Positions 62,604 through 63,941 of a stretch of DNA of 64,000 nucleotides are shown piece after piece; positions within the stretch are counted from its first letter, which is position 1, and each line of letters opens with the position of its first letter. A program made the translations under genes and the position numbers. The notes below the pieces were generated by a model. The model was not told the DNA's origin. It ran no database searches and saw only the letters and a list, made by a program, of their open reading frames with translations. The stretch comes from Ricordea florida. Its lineage: Eukaryota > Cnidaria > Anthozoa > Corallimorpharia > Ricordeidae. The stretch is from assembly GCA_949710005.1 (NCBI GenBank), contig OX453281.1, positions 20,735,561 through 20,799,560 of the forward strand, given 5' to 3'.

Positions 62604-63941
62604 TAGTCTCATTCGTGGACAAAAGCTCTTTAAAAAAATCATTAAATTTACCAGAAACGCGATAGGCCATATAAGACTAAAGTTCAAGGACTTTCCAAGA
62701 TCAACTAGACAAATCAAGTAGTTCTCAAGAACCTTAAGCAAATTCAAAGACCTTTCAAGAAAATTCATGACCTGTTTAAAATTGTACGAACCCTGCCTGC
62801 TTACAGACGCCCCCTCCTTCCTCTTCATCGTACAAAACTGAAGGCATCCTTTTACTAACCTGTCCCGTTGACGAAGCACGTTGTATGAAATCTATCTTTG
62901 AGAAACTCTAGTCCTATAATTGCATAAATGAGAATACAAAACATCACCAAGAGAGCTATCTGAAGGAGAGGTACCATAGCGCGGACTATAGACTTCATCA
63001 CAACTTGAAGACCTAAAAGAGAAAAACACGACGATTAACAAAACAGAAAACAACTAAACTATACTAGACCAAAGTAAACAACAACAACAAAAAAAAACCA
63101 TTAACCGCATTAAGTGACAAGTCTGATGATTTTGTTTCATGCGTTTAACCGCTTTACGGTGCCTGACTAAAGGATATCGATACATGAAGTGGGGTACTGC
63201 TAGTATTACTGTATAAAGAGAAGACCATGCAGCGTGACCATTCTTTGTAAAGCTACTGAACAGTACTGCACTGTGGTACTGTTTGTTTTACTATACAGTG
63301 TGGTTCTATCTTTTTCATCTGTGGATCAAACCATGCAGTGTGATCATTCTTTGTAAGGCTACTGAACAGTACTGTACTGCGGTACTGTTTGTTTTACCAT
63401 ACAGTGTGGTTCTATCTTTTTCATCTGTGGATCAAACCATGCAGTGTGACCATTCTTTGTAAAGCTACTGAACAGTACTGTACTGTGGTACTGTTTGTTT
63501 TACCATACAGTGTGGTTCTATCTTTTTCATCTGTGGATCAAACCATGCAGTGTGATCATTCTTTGTAAGGCTACTGAACAGTACTGTACTGCGGTACTGT
63601 TTGTTTTACTATACAGTGTAGTTCTAACGTTTTCATTTGTGAATCAAACCATGCAGTGGTGACCATTCTCTGGAAAGCTACCGAACAGTACTGTACCGAG
63701 TTACCGTTTGTTTTACTATACAGTGTGGCTCTAACGTTTTCATCTGTGGATCAAACAACATTTCTGTCTTGAATACGTAACAGTGAAAGAGCTAATTGCA
63801 GAGAAAACGTAGGAATATCACTTACTTGGTACCCCGGATATAAGCTTGAGAGGTCGTAGAACTCGGACTGCACGCAGCGCCTTAACATCCAGAGAATCTC
63901 CAAGTTTCAGGAAGTCGCTGACCTGGTCCAAGCTTATAATG
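5551..63941 (-). CDS. Voltage-gated calcium channel alpha-1 subunit, Cav2 type, partial (40 exons)
   Basis: Plasma-membrane pore-forming subunit that opens on depolarisation and admits calcium; Cav2 channels usually drive presynaptic release. The 40 exons listed separately join in one frame: 1722 residues plus stop. Order (residues of this partial protein): I S4 1-38, I S5-P-S6 39-194, AID 195-233, I-II linker 234-290, domain II 291-540, II-III linker about 541-745, domain III 747-1050, domain IV 1060-1330, pre-IQ/EF region 1340-1470, IQ 1472-1505, tail to DDWC at 1722. Each S4 has arginine/lysine every third residue. Filter residues are E in MEGW, TGEDW, TGEGW and TGEDW, so high-voltage type. 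Cav2 rather than Cav1 is supported by [51 protein letters not shown] and the WC terminus. The N-terminus and I S1-S3 are off the window. Confidence 0.95.
5861..6154. mobile_element. PIF/Harbinger-like MITE, copy 1
   Basis: TIRs GGGACGGACCATTAGAAAAG .. and its complement. Flanked by TTA at 5858-5860 and 6155-6157. Non-autonomous, no transposase. Placement in the PIF/Harbinger group rests on the TWA 3-bp target duplication. Confidence 0.85.
6245..6515. mobile_element. ATTATTCGCC hairpin / GGTGATTAT MITE, copy 1
   Basis: Hairpin AACAATTATTCGCC .. GGCGAATAATTGTT joined to a unit with TTTAGTATAAATAC and a GGTGATTAT inverted repeat. Other copies at 37366-37645 and 59065-59375. Confidence 0.7.
6590..6800. 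mobile_element. ACGTTTCGAGCGTTAGCCC hairpin element, copy 1
   Basis: AATCAAACGAATTGAT and a TTATACCACC..AAGGTAAAAG arm are inverted around a GACGTTTCGAGCGTTAGC core. Also at 59390-59640, with partial copies at 15200-15320 and 25840-26035. Confidence 0.65.
7847..7988 (-). CDS. Cav2 exon: distal C-terminal tail
   Basis: [18 protein letters not shown] and on to [16 protein letters not shown]. No known domain. TTTGTTTTTAG acceptor, donor GTAAAT; the split Ala codon joins the last exon. Confidence 0.85.
8064..8366. repeat. Foldback with GTTTCTATAACTCGATAGAAAC modules
   Basis: The palindrome beginning GTTTCTATAACTCGATAG occurs at 8064, 8222 and 8342. Positions 8220-8366 form one long hairpin. Confidence 0.7.
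8621..8725. repeat. Inverted-repeat element, GTTATTTACCGGG ends
   Basis: ATGTTATTTACCGGG at the left and CCCGGTAAATAAC at the right, with GGTCTGT/ACAGACC inside. About 105 bp. Confidence 0.6.
9003..9193. mobile_element. Short TIR element, GAGGCCCTGTTAG ends
   Basis: GAGGCCCTGTTAG at the left and CTAACAGGGCCTC at the right, with TCAAT flanking both sides (one extra G on the right). Confidence 0.65.
9844..9958 (-). CDS. Cav2 exon: distal C-terminal tail
   Basis: [19 protein letters not shown], then [19 protein letters not shown]. Acceptor TGTTTCTCGCAG. The donor CAG|GTATGT is preferred over an inner GTGACG because only it gives the phase the next exon needs. Confidence 0.82.
10253..10840 (-). 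mobile_element. tRNA-derived SINE (family a), split by a LINE fragment
   Basis: Minus strand reads a GGTTGGCGCAG box-A head, a GCGATTCCCGGCC box-B region and a tail GTGCTTTACAGTGTCT. It resumes at 10253-10284 with CCAATTTGTACGTCAGTGC. The intact copy at 32451-32743 shows the two parts belong together. Confidence 0.72.
10285..10647 (+). mobile_element. LINE 3' end with (TTG)n tail, inserted in a SINE
   Basis: Ends with CACTATAATAAAGG followed by about 190 bp of imperfect (TTG)n. AGAC lies on both sides and may be a target duplication. No coding part remains. Clade not determined. Confidence 0.6.
11205..11390. mobile_element. Hairpin element, GTACTGTAAGTTACGGA core, copy 1
   Basis: GTCCGTACTGTAAGTTACGG, TTTTTTCCGCTCG and ATTTATGGCCCA blocks occur in inverted pairs. 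Matches 36490-36790 in reverse. Confidence 0.65.
12390..13000. repeat. 106-bp satellite, array 1
   Basis: Five near-identical units with GAATGGTCACACTGCATGG at 105-107-bp spacing and a palindromic AGTACTGT core. Diverged units reach back to about 12280. Confidence 0.85.
13535..13990. repeat. 106-bp satellite, array 2
   Basis: About four more units of the same satellite, same orientation as array 1, separated from it by about 530 bp of other sequence. Confidence 0.85.
13991..15190. other. Cav2 intron stretch, nothing recognised
   Basis: AT-rich sequence inside the 10.7-kb tail intron. I see no exon with matching phase and no recurring repeat family. Confidence 0.5.
15355..15443. repeat. 52-bp tandem duplication
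   Basis: CAGTCACTTGAAAACGGCTG and the bases after it occur at about 15356 and 15408. Confidence 0.7.
16636..16800. repeat. CCCTTTTACTCCCAAGATCTG repeat family
   Basis: The CCCTTTTACTCC / GAG(C/T)AGNANTTCT block recurs at 60411-60600, with weaker relatives near 6990 and 16850. Confidence 0.5.
16992..17278. mobile_element. PIF/Harbinger-like MITE, copy 2
   Basis: Same TIRs and internal blocks as copy 1 in opposite orientation. TTA at 16989-16991 and 17279-17281. One base is lost near the right tip (GGTCCGCCC). Confidence 0.85.
17290..18240. repeat. Cluster of AAAGGAAATCAGGCACC family copies
   Basis: Copies begin near 17290, 17610 and 18170. They share GTGACGTGTTTGGATATC and GATGAAACACGGC. 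The family also contains GTGTTTCATCACAT modules. Confidence 0.6.
18431..20639. other. Cav2 tail intron, remainder
   Basis: Mostly AT-rich sequence. At 19440-19640 there are loosely repeated ACGTGCTA/ATAAGGA units. At 20103-20172 there are near-tandem AATTGCAATCCCAAG units. No exon recognised. Confidence 0.5.
20640..20788 (-). CDS. Cav2 exon: C-terminal tail
   Basis: [17 protein letters not shown], then an Arg/Gly/Ser-rich part. The LFQ-x-x-x-GS block recalls Cav2 tails. Donor GTGAGT; a 10.7-kb intron follows. Confidence 0.82.
20789..21439. other. Cav2 intron, nothing recognised
   Basis: About 650 nt between two tail exons; no recurring repeat or second coding signal noticed. Confidence 0.5.
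21440..21478 (-). CDS. Cav2 micro-exon after the IQ motif
   Basis: 39 nt, [13 protein letters not shown], phase 0 at both ends, TTTTTAG acceptor and GTTTGT donor. Because it is symmetric it could be skipped without shifting frame. Confidence 0.78.
22068..22168 (-). CDS. Cav2 exon: IQ calmodulin-binding motif
   Basis: [16 protein letters not shown] aligns with the Cav IQ helix. The centre is I-H where Cav1 has I-Q and vertebrate Cav2 I-M. Acceptor CTGTTTAG, donor GTAAGT. Confidence 0.93.
22573..22705. repeat. Hairpin, GCACCTACCCCTCCC arms
   Basis: GCACCTACCCCTCCCCTAAC and its near-complement ending GGGAGGGGTAGGTGC are separated by about 45 nt. Confidence 0.7.
22890..23390. repeat. AAAGGAAAT family copy with amplified GTTTCATCACATATCAAACA units
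   Basis: A 31-bp unit ATACAGTGTTTCATCACATA.. is repeated at 22890-22945 and three times at 23078-23165. The reverse copy and the family's end (CAAATCACGGTGCCTAATTT) follow to 23385. Confidence 0.65.
23488..23692 (-). CDS. Cav2 exon: pre-IQ region
   Basis: [32 protein letters not shown], then [19 protein letters not shown]. The GN in LRGNMN resembles Cav1 more than vertebrate Cav2, so class traits are mixed here. Confidence 0.94.
23693..24313. other. Cav2 intron, nothing recognised
   Basis: About 620 nt of AT-rich intron without recurring repeats. Confidence 0.5.
24314..24410 (-). CDS. Cav2 exon: EF-hand region
   Basis: The loop [12 protein letters not shown] (first residues from the previous exon) keeps D at 1 and E at 12 but lacks good ligands between. 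[18 protein letters not shown] follows. GKKCP is Cav2-like, where Cav1 has GKLCP. Confidence 0.94.
24411..24759. other. Cav2 intron, nothing recognised
   Basis: 349 nt between the two EF-region exons; no repeat noticed. Confidence 0.5.
24760..24887 (-). CDS. Cav2 exon: S6 end and pre-EF region
   Basis: [40 protein letters not shown]. This is the proximal C-terminus, nearly invariant in Cav1/Cav2; the FVRVW form is the Cav2 variant. Confidence 0.96.
25329..25488 (-). CDS. Cav2 exon: domain IV filter and S6
   Basis: [12 protein letters not shown] has the fourth filter glutamate. Turret cysteines follow (CYSSAKC, GNC). [19 protein letters not shown] is S6. Confidence 0.96.
26443..26534 (-). 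CDS. Cav2 exon: domain IV turret and pore helix
   Basis: [19 protein letters not shown] then [11 protein letters not shown]; the split Arg codon joins SATGEDW. Confidence 0.95.
26992..27334. mobile_element. GGGCCGGGTTGTTCGAAG TIR element, copy 1
   Basis: GGGCCGGGTTAGTTCAAGCA at the left; CCTTCGGACAACCGGCCC at the right. An internal GGGTTAAAATTTAACCC palindrome is shared with the copy at 59954-60142. Confidence 0.7.
27500..27962 (+). pseudogene. LINE reverse-transcriptase C-terminal remnant with (GAT)n tail
   Basis: Broken frames contain [24 protein letters not shown] and [19 protein letters not shown], then [19 protein letters not shown]. These match the C-terminal part of non-LTR retrotransposon ORF2 (LLYGxExW, RRRLRFAGH, LLLW). 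It ends in 14-15 GAT units at 27918-27962, as RTE-like elements often do. Frameshifts make it inactive. Confidence 0.75.
28258..28600 (-). mobile_element. LINE-like 3' tail, minus strand, (TTG)n end
   Basis: Minus strand reads GTGAAATAAAGTTTGTTG then (TTG)n (plus-strand ACAACAAC at 28260-28295). Same style of tail as 10285-10647. No coding region seen. Confidence 0.5.
28628..28693 (-). CDS. Cav2 exon: domain IV S5
   Basis: [20 protein letters not shown] then MQ, 22 codons. Identical layout to the S5 exon of other Cav genes. Confidence 0.95.
28890..29011. mobile_element. Hairpin element, GGCCCGGTTCAAACGTCGAA ends
   Basis: GGCCCGGTTCAAACGTCGAA and TTCGACGTTTGAACCGTGCC are inverted, with AATCTAATGCAAA inside both arms. 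Confidence 0.75.
29046..29224. repeat. Perfect 77-bp inverted repeat
   Basis: Arm 29046-29122 and arm 29148-29224 are exact reverse complements over 77 bp with a 25-nt loop. Confidence 0.92.
29764..29901 (-). CDS. Cav2 exon: domain IV S4
   Basis: [14 protein letters not shown], then [19 protein letters not shown], the sensor followed by the [13 protein letters not shown] linker typical of Cav1/Cav2. Confidence 0.96.
29902..30577. other. Cav2 intron, nothing recognised
   Basis: About 675 nt between the domain IV S3 and S4 exons; only a short C-rich tract near 30505-30530. Confidence 0.5.
30578..30670 (-). CDS. Cav2 exon: domain IV S3
   Basis: [18 protein letters not shown] then [13 protein letters not shown]. 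31 codons, phase 0. Confidence 0.96.
30819..31138. repeat. 106-bp satellite, array 3 (inverted)
   Basis: Three units opposite in orientation to arrays 1 and 2. Lies about 95 nt from the donor of the domain IV S2 exon. Confidence 0.85.
31233..31340 (-). CDS. Cav2 exon: domain IV S2
   Basis: [15 protein letters not shown], then [19 protein letters not shown]. 36 codons, phase 0 at both ends. Confidence 0.95.
31643..31914. mobile_element. TIR element, GCTACAACC ends
   Basis: GCTACAACCACTTTCAAAAT at the left and TTTTGAAACTGGTTGTAGC at the right, GTTGAGACACT inside both, and an inner CCCCCACCCCCC/GGGGGAGGGGGG hairpin. Confidence 0.72.
32152..32230 (-). repeat. tRNA-like sequence (SINE head or tRNA pseudogene)
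   Basis: Minus strand has GGATGGTGGTAGTGTTACC and a clear box B, GGGTTCAATTCCC. It lies about 40 nt past the Cav2 exon 32270-32434. The arms do not fold into a convincing functional tRNA. Confidence 0.5.
32270..32434 (-). CDS. Cav2 exon: III-IV linker and domain IV S1
   Basis: [18 protein letters not shown] is the short conserved III-IV linker. [19 protein letters not shown] continues into S1. 55 codons, phase 0. Confidence 0.96.
32451..32743 (-). mobile_element. tRNA-derived SINE (family a), intact copy
   Basis: Minus strand: GAGCATGGTTGGCGCAGAGG (box A) and CCCGGGTTCGATTCCCGG (box B), then a body ending AATAAAGTTCATTAAAGTTC. Confidence 0.8.
33134..33311. mobile_element. PIF/Harbinger-like MITE, copy 3 (internally deleted)
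   Basis: Same TIRs, TTA on both sides (33131-33133, 33312-33314). Only 178 bp against about 290 bp for the other four. Confidence 0.85.
33575..33690. repeat. 28-bp minisatellite
   Basis: CTTAAGCAAACACGACGACG and following bases recur three to four times at 28-bp spacing. Confidence 0.8.
34147..34348 (-). CDS. Cav2 exon: domain III S6 and III-IV linker start
   Basis: [19 protein letters not shown] loop, then [19 protein letters not shown], which is the Cav2 version of domain III S6 and its exit. [13 protein letters not shown] follows. Donor GTGCAG. Confidence 0.95.
34390..34915. mobile_element. Composite hairpin plus TATAGATACTGA unit, copy 2
   Basis: Hairpin ATTACTCCATGG .. CCATGGTGTAAT, then TTTATTTTATAGATACTGA and, at the far end, TCAGTATCTATGATA. 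Same architecture as 2806-3304 although the hairpin arms differ. Confidence 0.65.
35138..35290. repeat. Hairpin related to the composite family
   Basis: GGATATTACACGG start, arms with AGATATGAATTTTAT, ending AAAGTGTAATTTTC. Lacks the second unit. Confidence 0.6.
35828..35992. mobile_element. TIR element with 8-bp target duplication, copy 1
   Basis: Ends GGTAAGATTTCCGCACAGGT and its complement, with TIRs of about 40 bp. GTTGCGTA flanks both sides (35820-35827, 35993-36000). 8-bp duplications fit hAT or Merlin-type elements. Confidence 0.85.
36238..36373. repeat. Hairpin of the GATATTACATGG family
   Basis: GATACCAAATTTCTCTTC and GAAGAGAAATTTCGTACC arms around a TTTCACACGCTCGC / CACCCGTGAAAT centre; relative of 2806-2947. 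Confidence 0.65.
36490..36790. mobile_element. GTACTGTAAGTTACGGA hairpin element, copy 2, near a Cav2 donor
   Basis: Reverse copy of the 11205-11390 element. The right end (CATTAGTAAGAGGTA) is about 15-20 nt from the end of the Cav2 exon 36807-36907. Confidence 0.65.
36807..36907 (-). CDS. Cav2 exon: domain III pore loop
   Basis: [18 protein letters not shown] then TSSTGEGWP with the third filter glutamate. A repeat element reaches to about 17 nt from the donor GTTAGA. Confidence 0.95.
36955..37330. repeat. CACTCGCTCA-type minisatellite
   Basis: About 375 bp of imperfect CACTCNCTCA decamers in one Cav2 intron. Confidence 0.85.
37366..37645. mobile_element. GGTGATTAT MITE plus ATTATTCGCC hairpin, copy 2
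   Basis: AGTATAAATACTCAGGTGAT .. ATCACCTGTGTATTTATACT, followed at once by the AACAATTATTCGCC hairpin. Confidence 0.75.
37757..37814 (-). CDS. Cav2 exon: domain III turret (short)
   Basis: 58 nt encoding [19 protein letters not shown]. Phases fit both neighbours. The flanking intron toward S5 is mostly a 106-bp satellite array. Confidence 0.9.
37895..38181. repeat. 106-bp satellite, array 4 (inverted)
   Basis: About 2.7 units filling most of the 434-bp intron between the domain III turret and S5 exons. Confidence 0.85.
38249..38409 (-). CDS. Cav2 exon: domain III S4-S5 and S5
   Basis: [18 protein letters not shown] linker, then [19 protein letters not shown] (S5), then [14 protein letters not shown] of the turret. 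Confidence 0.96.
38410..38806. other. Cav2 intron, nothing recognised
   Basis: 397 nt between the S4 and S5 exons of domain III; no recurring repeat. Confidence 0.5.
38807..38909 (-). CDS. Cav2 exon: domain III S3-S4 loop and S4
   Basis: QSNVTGG loop with an N-glycosylation sequon, then [19 protein letters not shown] (S4). I chose the acceptor CTACTTTTTTAG at 38910, not the nearer GTTACAG, because only it matches the incoming phase and gives a proper polypyrimidine tract. Confidence 0.93.
38937..39339. mobile_element. TIR element at a Cav2 acceptor
   Basis: AGATCTCGTGTATATACCCA at the left and TGGGTATATACACGAGATCT at the right, with about 35-bp TIRs. The left end is 27 nt upstream (in the transcript sense) of the acceptor of exon 38807-38909. 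Confidence 0.82.
39655..40180. repeat. Clustered hairpin MITEs
   Basis: Hairpin GATTTCTATCGCGTGATAG .. CTATCACGCATAGAAATC at about 39830-39895 sits beside a unit with ATAAATCTACTAG ends (39920-40125). The left part matches 1935-2030. Confidence 0.6.
40819..40925 (-). CDS. Cav2 exon: domain III S2-S3
   Basis: VVDVGIILH, then [19 protein letters not shown] (S3). Donor GTGAGT after the first two bases of an Ala codon. Confidence 0.95.
41059..41628. mobile_element. Outer TIR element interrupted by a second element
   Basis: AATGGCCGCTTTTATACTAG at the left and CTAGTATAAAAACGGCCATT at the right. Inner arms GGGTCGGCATTATCCG and CGGATAATGCGTCCCC are also inverted once 41079-41349 is removed. Confidence 0.8.
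41079..41342. mobile_element. CAGGGTCG element nested in the outer element
   Basis: CAGGGTCGCAAAGAGGTATA at the left and TATACCTCGTTACGACCCTG at the right. ATACTAG is duplicated at 41072-41078 and 41343-41349. The body holds repeated GGGATCA units. CAGGG ends suggest hAT. Confidence 0.8.
42137..42196 (-). CDS. Cav2 exon: domain III S2
   Basis: [20 protein letters not shown] fills the whole 60-nt exon, phase 0 at both ends. Confidence 0.94.
42848..43190. repeat. 39-bp tandem array in a foldback
   Basis: About seven copies of a unit with GGGATATTTTGTAAAGGCTT and ACATGATTCACTAGCCCTC. One copy at 42848-42885 is inverted, so the whole can form a hairpin with an expanded arm. Confidence 0.85.
43527..43656 (-). 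CDS. Cav2 exon: domain III S1
   Basis: [20 protein letters not shown] then [19 protein letters not shown] (CTTA)n microsatellite lies about 60 nt upstream of the acceptor. Confidence 0.95.
43716..43758. repeat. (AAGT)n microsatellite
   Basis: About ten tandem tetramers just upstream (transcript sense) of the domain III S1 acceptor. Confidence 0.9.
44085..44270. repeat. Hairpin element, GACGTTTCGACTGCTTACTG core
   Basis: GCGGTCAATGGATGATGATG near the left and CATCATCCAGTGACCGCG at the right are inverted; inner TACTGCTAGTCTTG-like arms repeat. Confidence 0.65.
44914..45055 (-). CDS. Cav2 exon: end of II-III linker
   Basis: [19 protein letters not shown], a His/Arg run, then [13 protein letters not shown]. 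The last part matches the S-x-F-I-F-x-x-x-N block that precedes domain III S1 in Cav channels. Confidence 0.92.
45300..45560. repeat. AAAGGAAATCAGNCACC family copy
   Basis: AAGACAAAGGAAATCAGCCA followed by a diverged GATATC..AAAGGTTCATTTTGCC stretch and GTTTGATAGGTGAATAAACA. Confidence 0.55.
45758..45971 (-). CDS. Cav2 exon: II-III linker, charged
   Basis: It starts [19 protein letters not shown] and continues through a Gly/Ala stretch to basic RARRRGRR and acidic [10 protein letters not shown]. No synprint-like sequence is recognised. Acceptor CTCTTTCCAG, donor GTGAAC. Confidence 0.9.
46380..47225. repeat. Tandem array of 96/118-bp units
   Basis: Units carry ATAAGCGAGGAAACAATCGC and GACTAGATACTCGCATATCG. 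Spacings measured from ATAAGCGAG are 106, 108, 118, 96, 96, 118 and 96 bp. The longer units include TTAAATATTTATTTGACGT. Confidence 0.85.
47878..47995. repeat. Hairpin between the two arrays
   Basis: TGCACTTAGGAAGTTTGGAG and CTCTCCAAACTTCCCGTGTG form arms around about 60 nt. Confidence 0.7.
48060..48490. repeat. Related tandem array in opposite orientation
   Basis: CGATAAGCGAGTATCTAGT and neighbours are the reverse complement of the ACTAGATACTCG..ATCGTTT part of the 46.4-47.2 kb array, in about 120-bp units with AACCCGTTATATAATATTAT. Confidence 0.8.
48630..49265. repeat. Duplicated TIR segment, ACTTANTGTATGGTCC ends
   Basis: The ATTCCGACCGGGATACA.. block and the TATATAACAAAGCACTTA / CCATACATTAAGTGTAT element each occur twice (about 48645-49010 and 49010-49265). 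Confidence 0.65.
49281..49320 (-). CDS. Cav2 micro-exon in the II-III linker
   Basis: 40 nt with TTTTTCTTTAG acceptor and TCT|GTAAGT donor. It encodes [13 protein letters not shown]. Phases (2 in, 0 out) match both neighbours and no other reading does. Confidence 0.8.
49684..49968. mobile_element. PIF/Harbinger-like MITE, copy 4, next to a Cav2 donor
   Basis: TAA on both sides (49681-49683, 49969-49971). The right end is 12 nt from the end of the Cav2 exon 49983-50244, so the intron starts with the donor and then the element. Confidence 0.87.
49983..50244 (-). CDS. Cav2 exon: domain II S6 and start of II-III linker
   Basis: [18 protein letters not shown] is the conserved S6 end. An acidic then basic linker follows ([18 protein letters not shown]). 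A MITE (49684-49968) begins only about 10 nt past the donor GTAAGT. Confidence 0.95.
50485..50934. mobile_element. hAT-like TIR element, CAGGGCTAAAAATT ends
   Basis: CAGGGCTAAAAATT at the left and AATTTTTAGCCCTG at the right, 450 bp, no coding part. Flanks (TCAATAATT, TCAATTACG) suggest an eroded target duplication. Confidence 0.65.
51177..51320. repeat. Hairpin, GGTAGGCCACCATATAGTCA arms
   Basis: CATATAATTCATGGTAGGCC and GGCCTACCGTGAATTATATG plus inner ACAAGGGTTTACAAGG arms give a nearly continuous 60-bp stem. Confidence 0.82.
51755..51830 (-). repeat. tRNA-like sequence (SINE head or tRNA pseudogene)
   Basis: Minus strand: GTCTCCTATAGCTCAGTGGT, a CTAGTAA loop that would read as AGT (Thr), box B GGTTCGACTTC, end GAGAGAC. 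Anticodon and T stems contain mismatches, so a working tRNA is unlikely. Confidence 0.55.
52040..52163 (-). CDS. Cav2 exon: domain II filter and S6 start
   Basis: [15 protein letters not shown] contains the second filter glutamate. [10 protein letters not shown] starts S6. The donor GTATCC is weaker than most in the gene; the split Tyr codon restores [14 protein letters not shown]. Confidence 0.94.
52268..52343 (-). CDS. Cav2 exon: domain II pore helix 1
   Basis: [18 protein letters not shown] then AMLAVFQ. Two AGs 6 nt apart (acceptor before 52343 or 52337) both keep frame. The upstream one gives GGKFREDN, the more Cav-like join. Confidence 0.9.
52403..52745. repeat. AATAAATATGCGTTATT repeat, copy 1
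   Basis: Begins AATAAATATGCGTTATTGAC, carries two tandem CGGGTAGCCAATCAGAACTC blocks and ends CCAGCCATGTAA. Copy 2 spans 58172-59047. Confidence 0.65.
53150..53281 (-). CDS. Cav2 exon: domain II S4-S5 linker and S5
   Basis: [19 protein letters not shown] is the linker, and [19 protein letters not shown] is S5. Both are near the family consensus. Confidence 0.95.
54450..54740. repeat. C/G-tract inverted repeat and GACGTTTCGAAAC block
   Basis: A C-run with AAAAAACAATGTTG and a CAACATTGTCCAGTTGGGGG run are inverted. An ACCCGACGTTTCGAAACTCC block follows at 54660. Confidence 0.5.
54794..54903 (-). CDS. Cav2 exon: domain II S3-S4
   Basis: [18 protein letters not shown] is S3 and the linker. [18 protein letters not shown] is S4 with R-x-x-R-x-x-R-x-x-K. 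Split Arg codon to the next exon. Confidence 0.95.
54904..55383. other. Cav2 intron, nothing recognised
   Basis: 480 nt of AT-rich intron without recurring repeats. Confidence 0.5.
55384..55496 (-). CDS. Cav2 exon: domain II S2-S3
   Basis: [20 protein letters not shown] (S2), then [12 protein letters not shown] (S3 start). Strong pyrimidine-rich acceptor TTTTCCTTTTCTCTCAG. Confidence 0.95.
55710..55997. mobile_element. PIF/Harbinger-like MITE, copy 5
   Basis: TAA on both sides (55707-55709, 55998-56000). Orientation as copies 2 and 3. It ends 66 nt upstream of the Cav2 domain II S1 donor side. Confidence 0.86.
56064..56236 (-). CDS. Cav2 exon: domain II S1
   Basis: [20 protein letters not shown] is the Cav2-like start of domain II S1. 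It continues [20 protein letters not shown]. Donor GTAAGT, with the Gln codon split to the next exon. Confidence 0.95.
56750..57390 (-). pseudogene. LINE reverse-transcriptase C-terminal fragment, 5'-truncated
   Basis: Minus-strand open frame with [33 protein letters not shown] and [15 protein letters not shown], then [20 protein letters not shown]. These are hallmarks of the C-terminal end of animal non-LTR RT proteins. The 3' end has TAAATAAAGTTGACTTCACT with short TTCAC repeats at 56750-56775. Only the last part of ORF2 is present. Confidence 0.82.
57395..57685 (-). mobile_element. tRNA-derived SINE (family b), copy 1
   Basis: Minus strand: GTAGTGTAGTGGTTAGCGTG (box A), GGAGTTCGAGCCC (box B), a body with CTAGCATCCCATCCAGGGGG and a tail ATGCTACAGAAACCAGGATA. 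It abuts the LINE fragment. Confidence 0.8.
57747..57900 (-). CDS. Cav2 exon: I-II linker
   Basis: TTTTCATTTAG acceptor. It encodes the acidic [15 protein letters not shown] and then [17 protein letters not shown]. No recognised motif beyond linker character. The exon is placed by phase, splice sites and its fit between the AID and domain II. Confidence 0.88.
58043..58158 (-). CDS. Cav2 exon: alpha interaction domain (AID)
   Basis: [20 protein letters not shown] then [18 protein letters not shown], the helix that binds the Cav-beta subunit groove (Q-Q-x-E-x..GY-x-x-W-I). The final conserved E comes from the split codon G|AG with the next exon. QQMER matches the QxxER motif that Cav2 channels use for G-beta-gamma contact, whereas Cav1 has QQLEE. 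Confidence 0.96.
58172..59047. repeat. AATAAATATGCGTTATT repeat, copy 2, with insertions
   Basis: Same start as 52403 and same CGGGTAGCCAATCAGAACTC..GGCCATGTAA end. In between are a (ATC)n microsatellite (58322-58480) and the 8-bp-TSD element at 58704-58846. Confidence 0.62.
58704..58846. mobile_element. TIR element with 8-bp target duplication, copy 2
   Basis: Same ends as 35828-35992. CAAGTTAC flanks both sides (58696-58703, 58847-58854). Inserted inside another repeat (58172-59047). Confidence 0.87.
59065..59640. mobile_element. Adjacent copies of two hairpin families
   Basis: 59065-59375 is copy 3 of the GGTGATTAT / ATTATTCGCC element. 59390-59640 is copy 2 of the ACGTTTCGAGCGTTAGCCC element. 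In the first, GACTTCGACTTCGATTCGG has expanded in the loop. Confidence 0.7.
59823..60300 (+). mobile_element. tRNA-derived SINE (family b), copy 2, interrupted
   Basis: TTGTAGTGCTTAGTGTGTCG head, GTTGGAGCCC box B, GTTGTTTCCTTAGACAAGAA, then a foreign 190-bp piece, then GCTGGGGGTAACCCTGCG and the ATGCTACAGAAACCGGGATA tail. Confidence 0.8.
59954..60142. mobile_element. GTTGTTCGAAG TIR element nested in the SINE
   Basis: GTTGTTCGAAGGCCGATTGG at the left, CTTCGAACAACCCGGCC at the right, GGTTAAATTTTAACCC inside. Reverse copy of 26992-27334. Confidence 0.75.
60732..60832 (-). CDS. Cav2 exon: domain I S6
   Basis: [16 protein letters not shown] leads into [17 protein letters not shown], the inner-pore helix of domain I. 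Phase 0 acceptor ATTTCAG; the final Gly codon is split before GTAAGT. Confidence 0.95.
60903..61061. mobile_element. Hairpin MITE, GGGCGCTTTCCA ends
   Basis: GGGCGCTTTCCACTCAAC and GTTGAATGGAAAGCGCCC are inverted. The centre has GGACTACCTTTAAAGGTAGTCC-type symmetry. Confidence 0.75.
61445..61659 (-). CDS. Cav2 exon: domain I turret and pore loop
   Basis: The turret holds conserved cysteines ([15 protein letters not shown]). [18 protein letters not shown] is close to the Cav2 consensus. The filter is CITMEGW with the first pore glutamate. It ends SSIMYL before GTACGT. Confidence 0.95.
62490..62602. repeat. (GACA)n/(GATA)n microsatellite
   Basis: CAGACAGA tetramers run into about 13 GATA units. 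Intron between the domain I S5 and pore exons. Confidence 0.92.
62860..63012 (-). CDS. Cav2 exon: domain I S4-S5 linker and S5
   Basis: [17 protein letters not shown] is the classic Cav S4-S5 linker. The S5 helix [18 protein letters not shown] follows, then the turret with [10 protein letters not shown], an N-glycosylation sequon beside a conserved cysteine. Donor GTTAGT. Confidence 0.95.
63225..63760. repeat. 106-bp satellite, array 5 (inverted)
   Basis: Five units, orientation as arrays 3 and 4. Occupies two thirds of the 813-bp intron after the domain I S4 exon. Confidence 0.87.
63826..63941 (-). CDS. Cav2 exon: domain I S4
   Basis: Acceptor TGCCATTTCAG, donor [25 protein letters not shown] shows the K/R-every-third-residue voltage sensor. 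The codon for the S of SGVPS is split with the next exon. First exon in the window; 63942-64000 is intron. Confidence 0.95.

Noticed and set aside
5551-63941. Sodium channel or Cav3 identity
   Set aside because: The filter is EEEE (not DEKA/DEEA or EEDD), a full AID is present and the IQ region is Cav-like.
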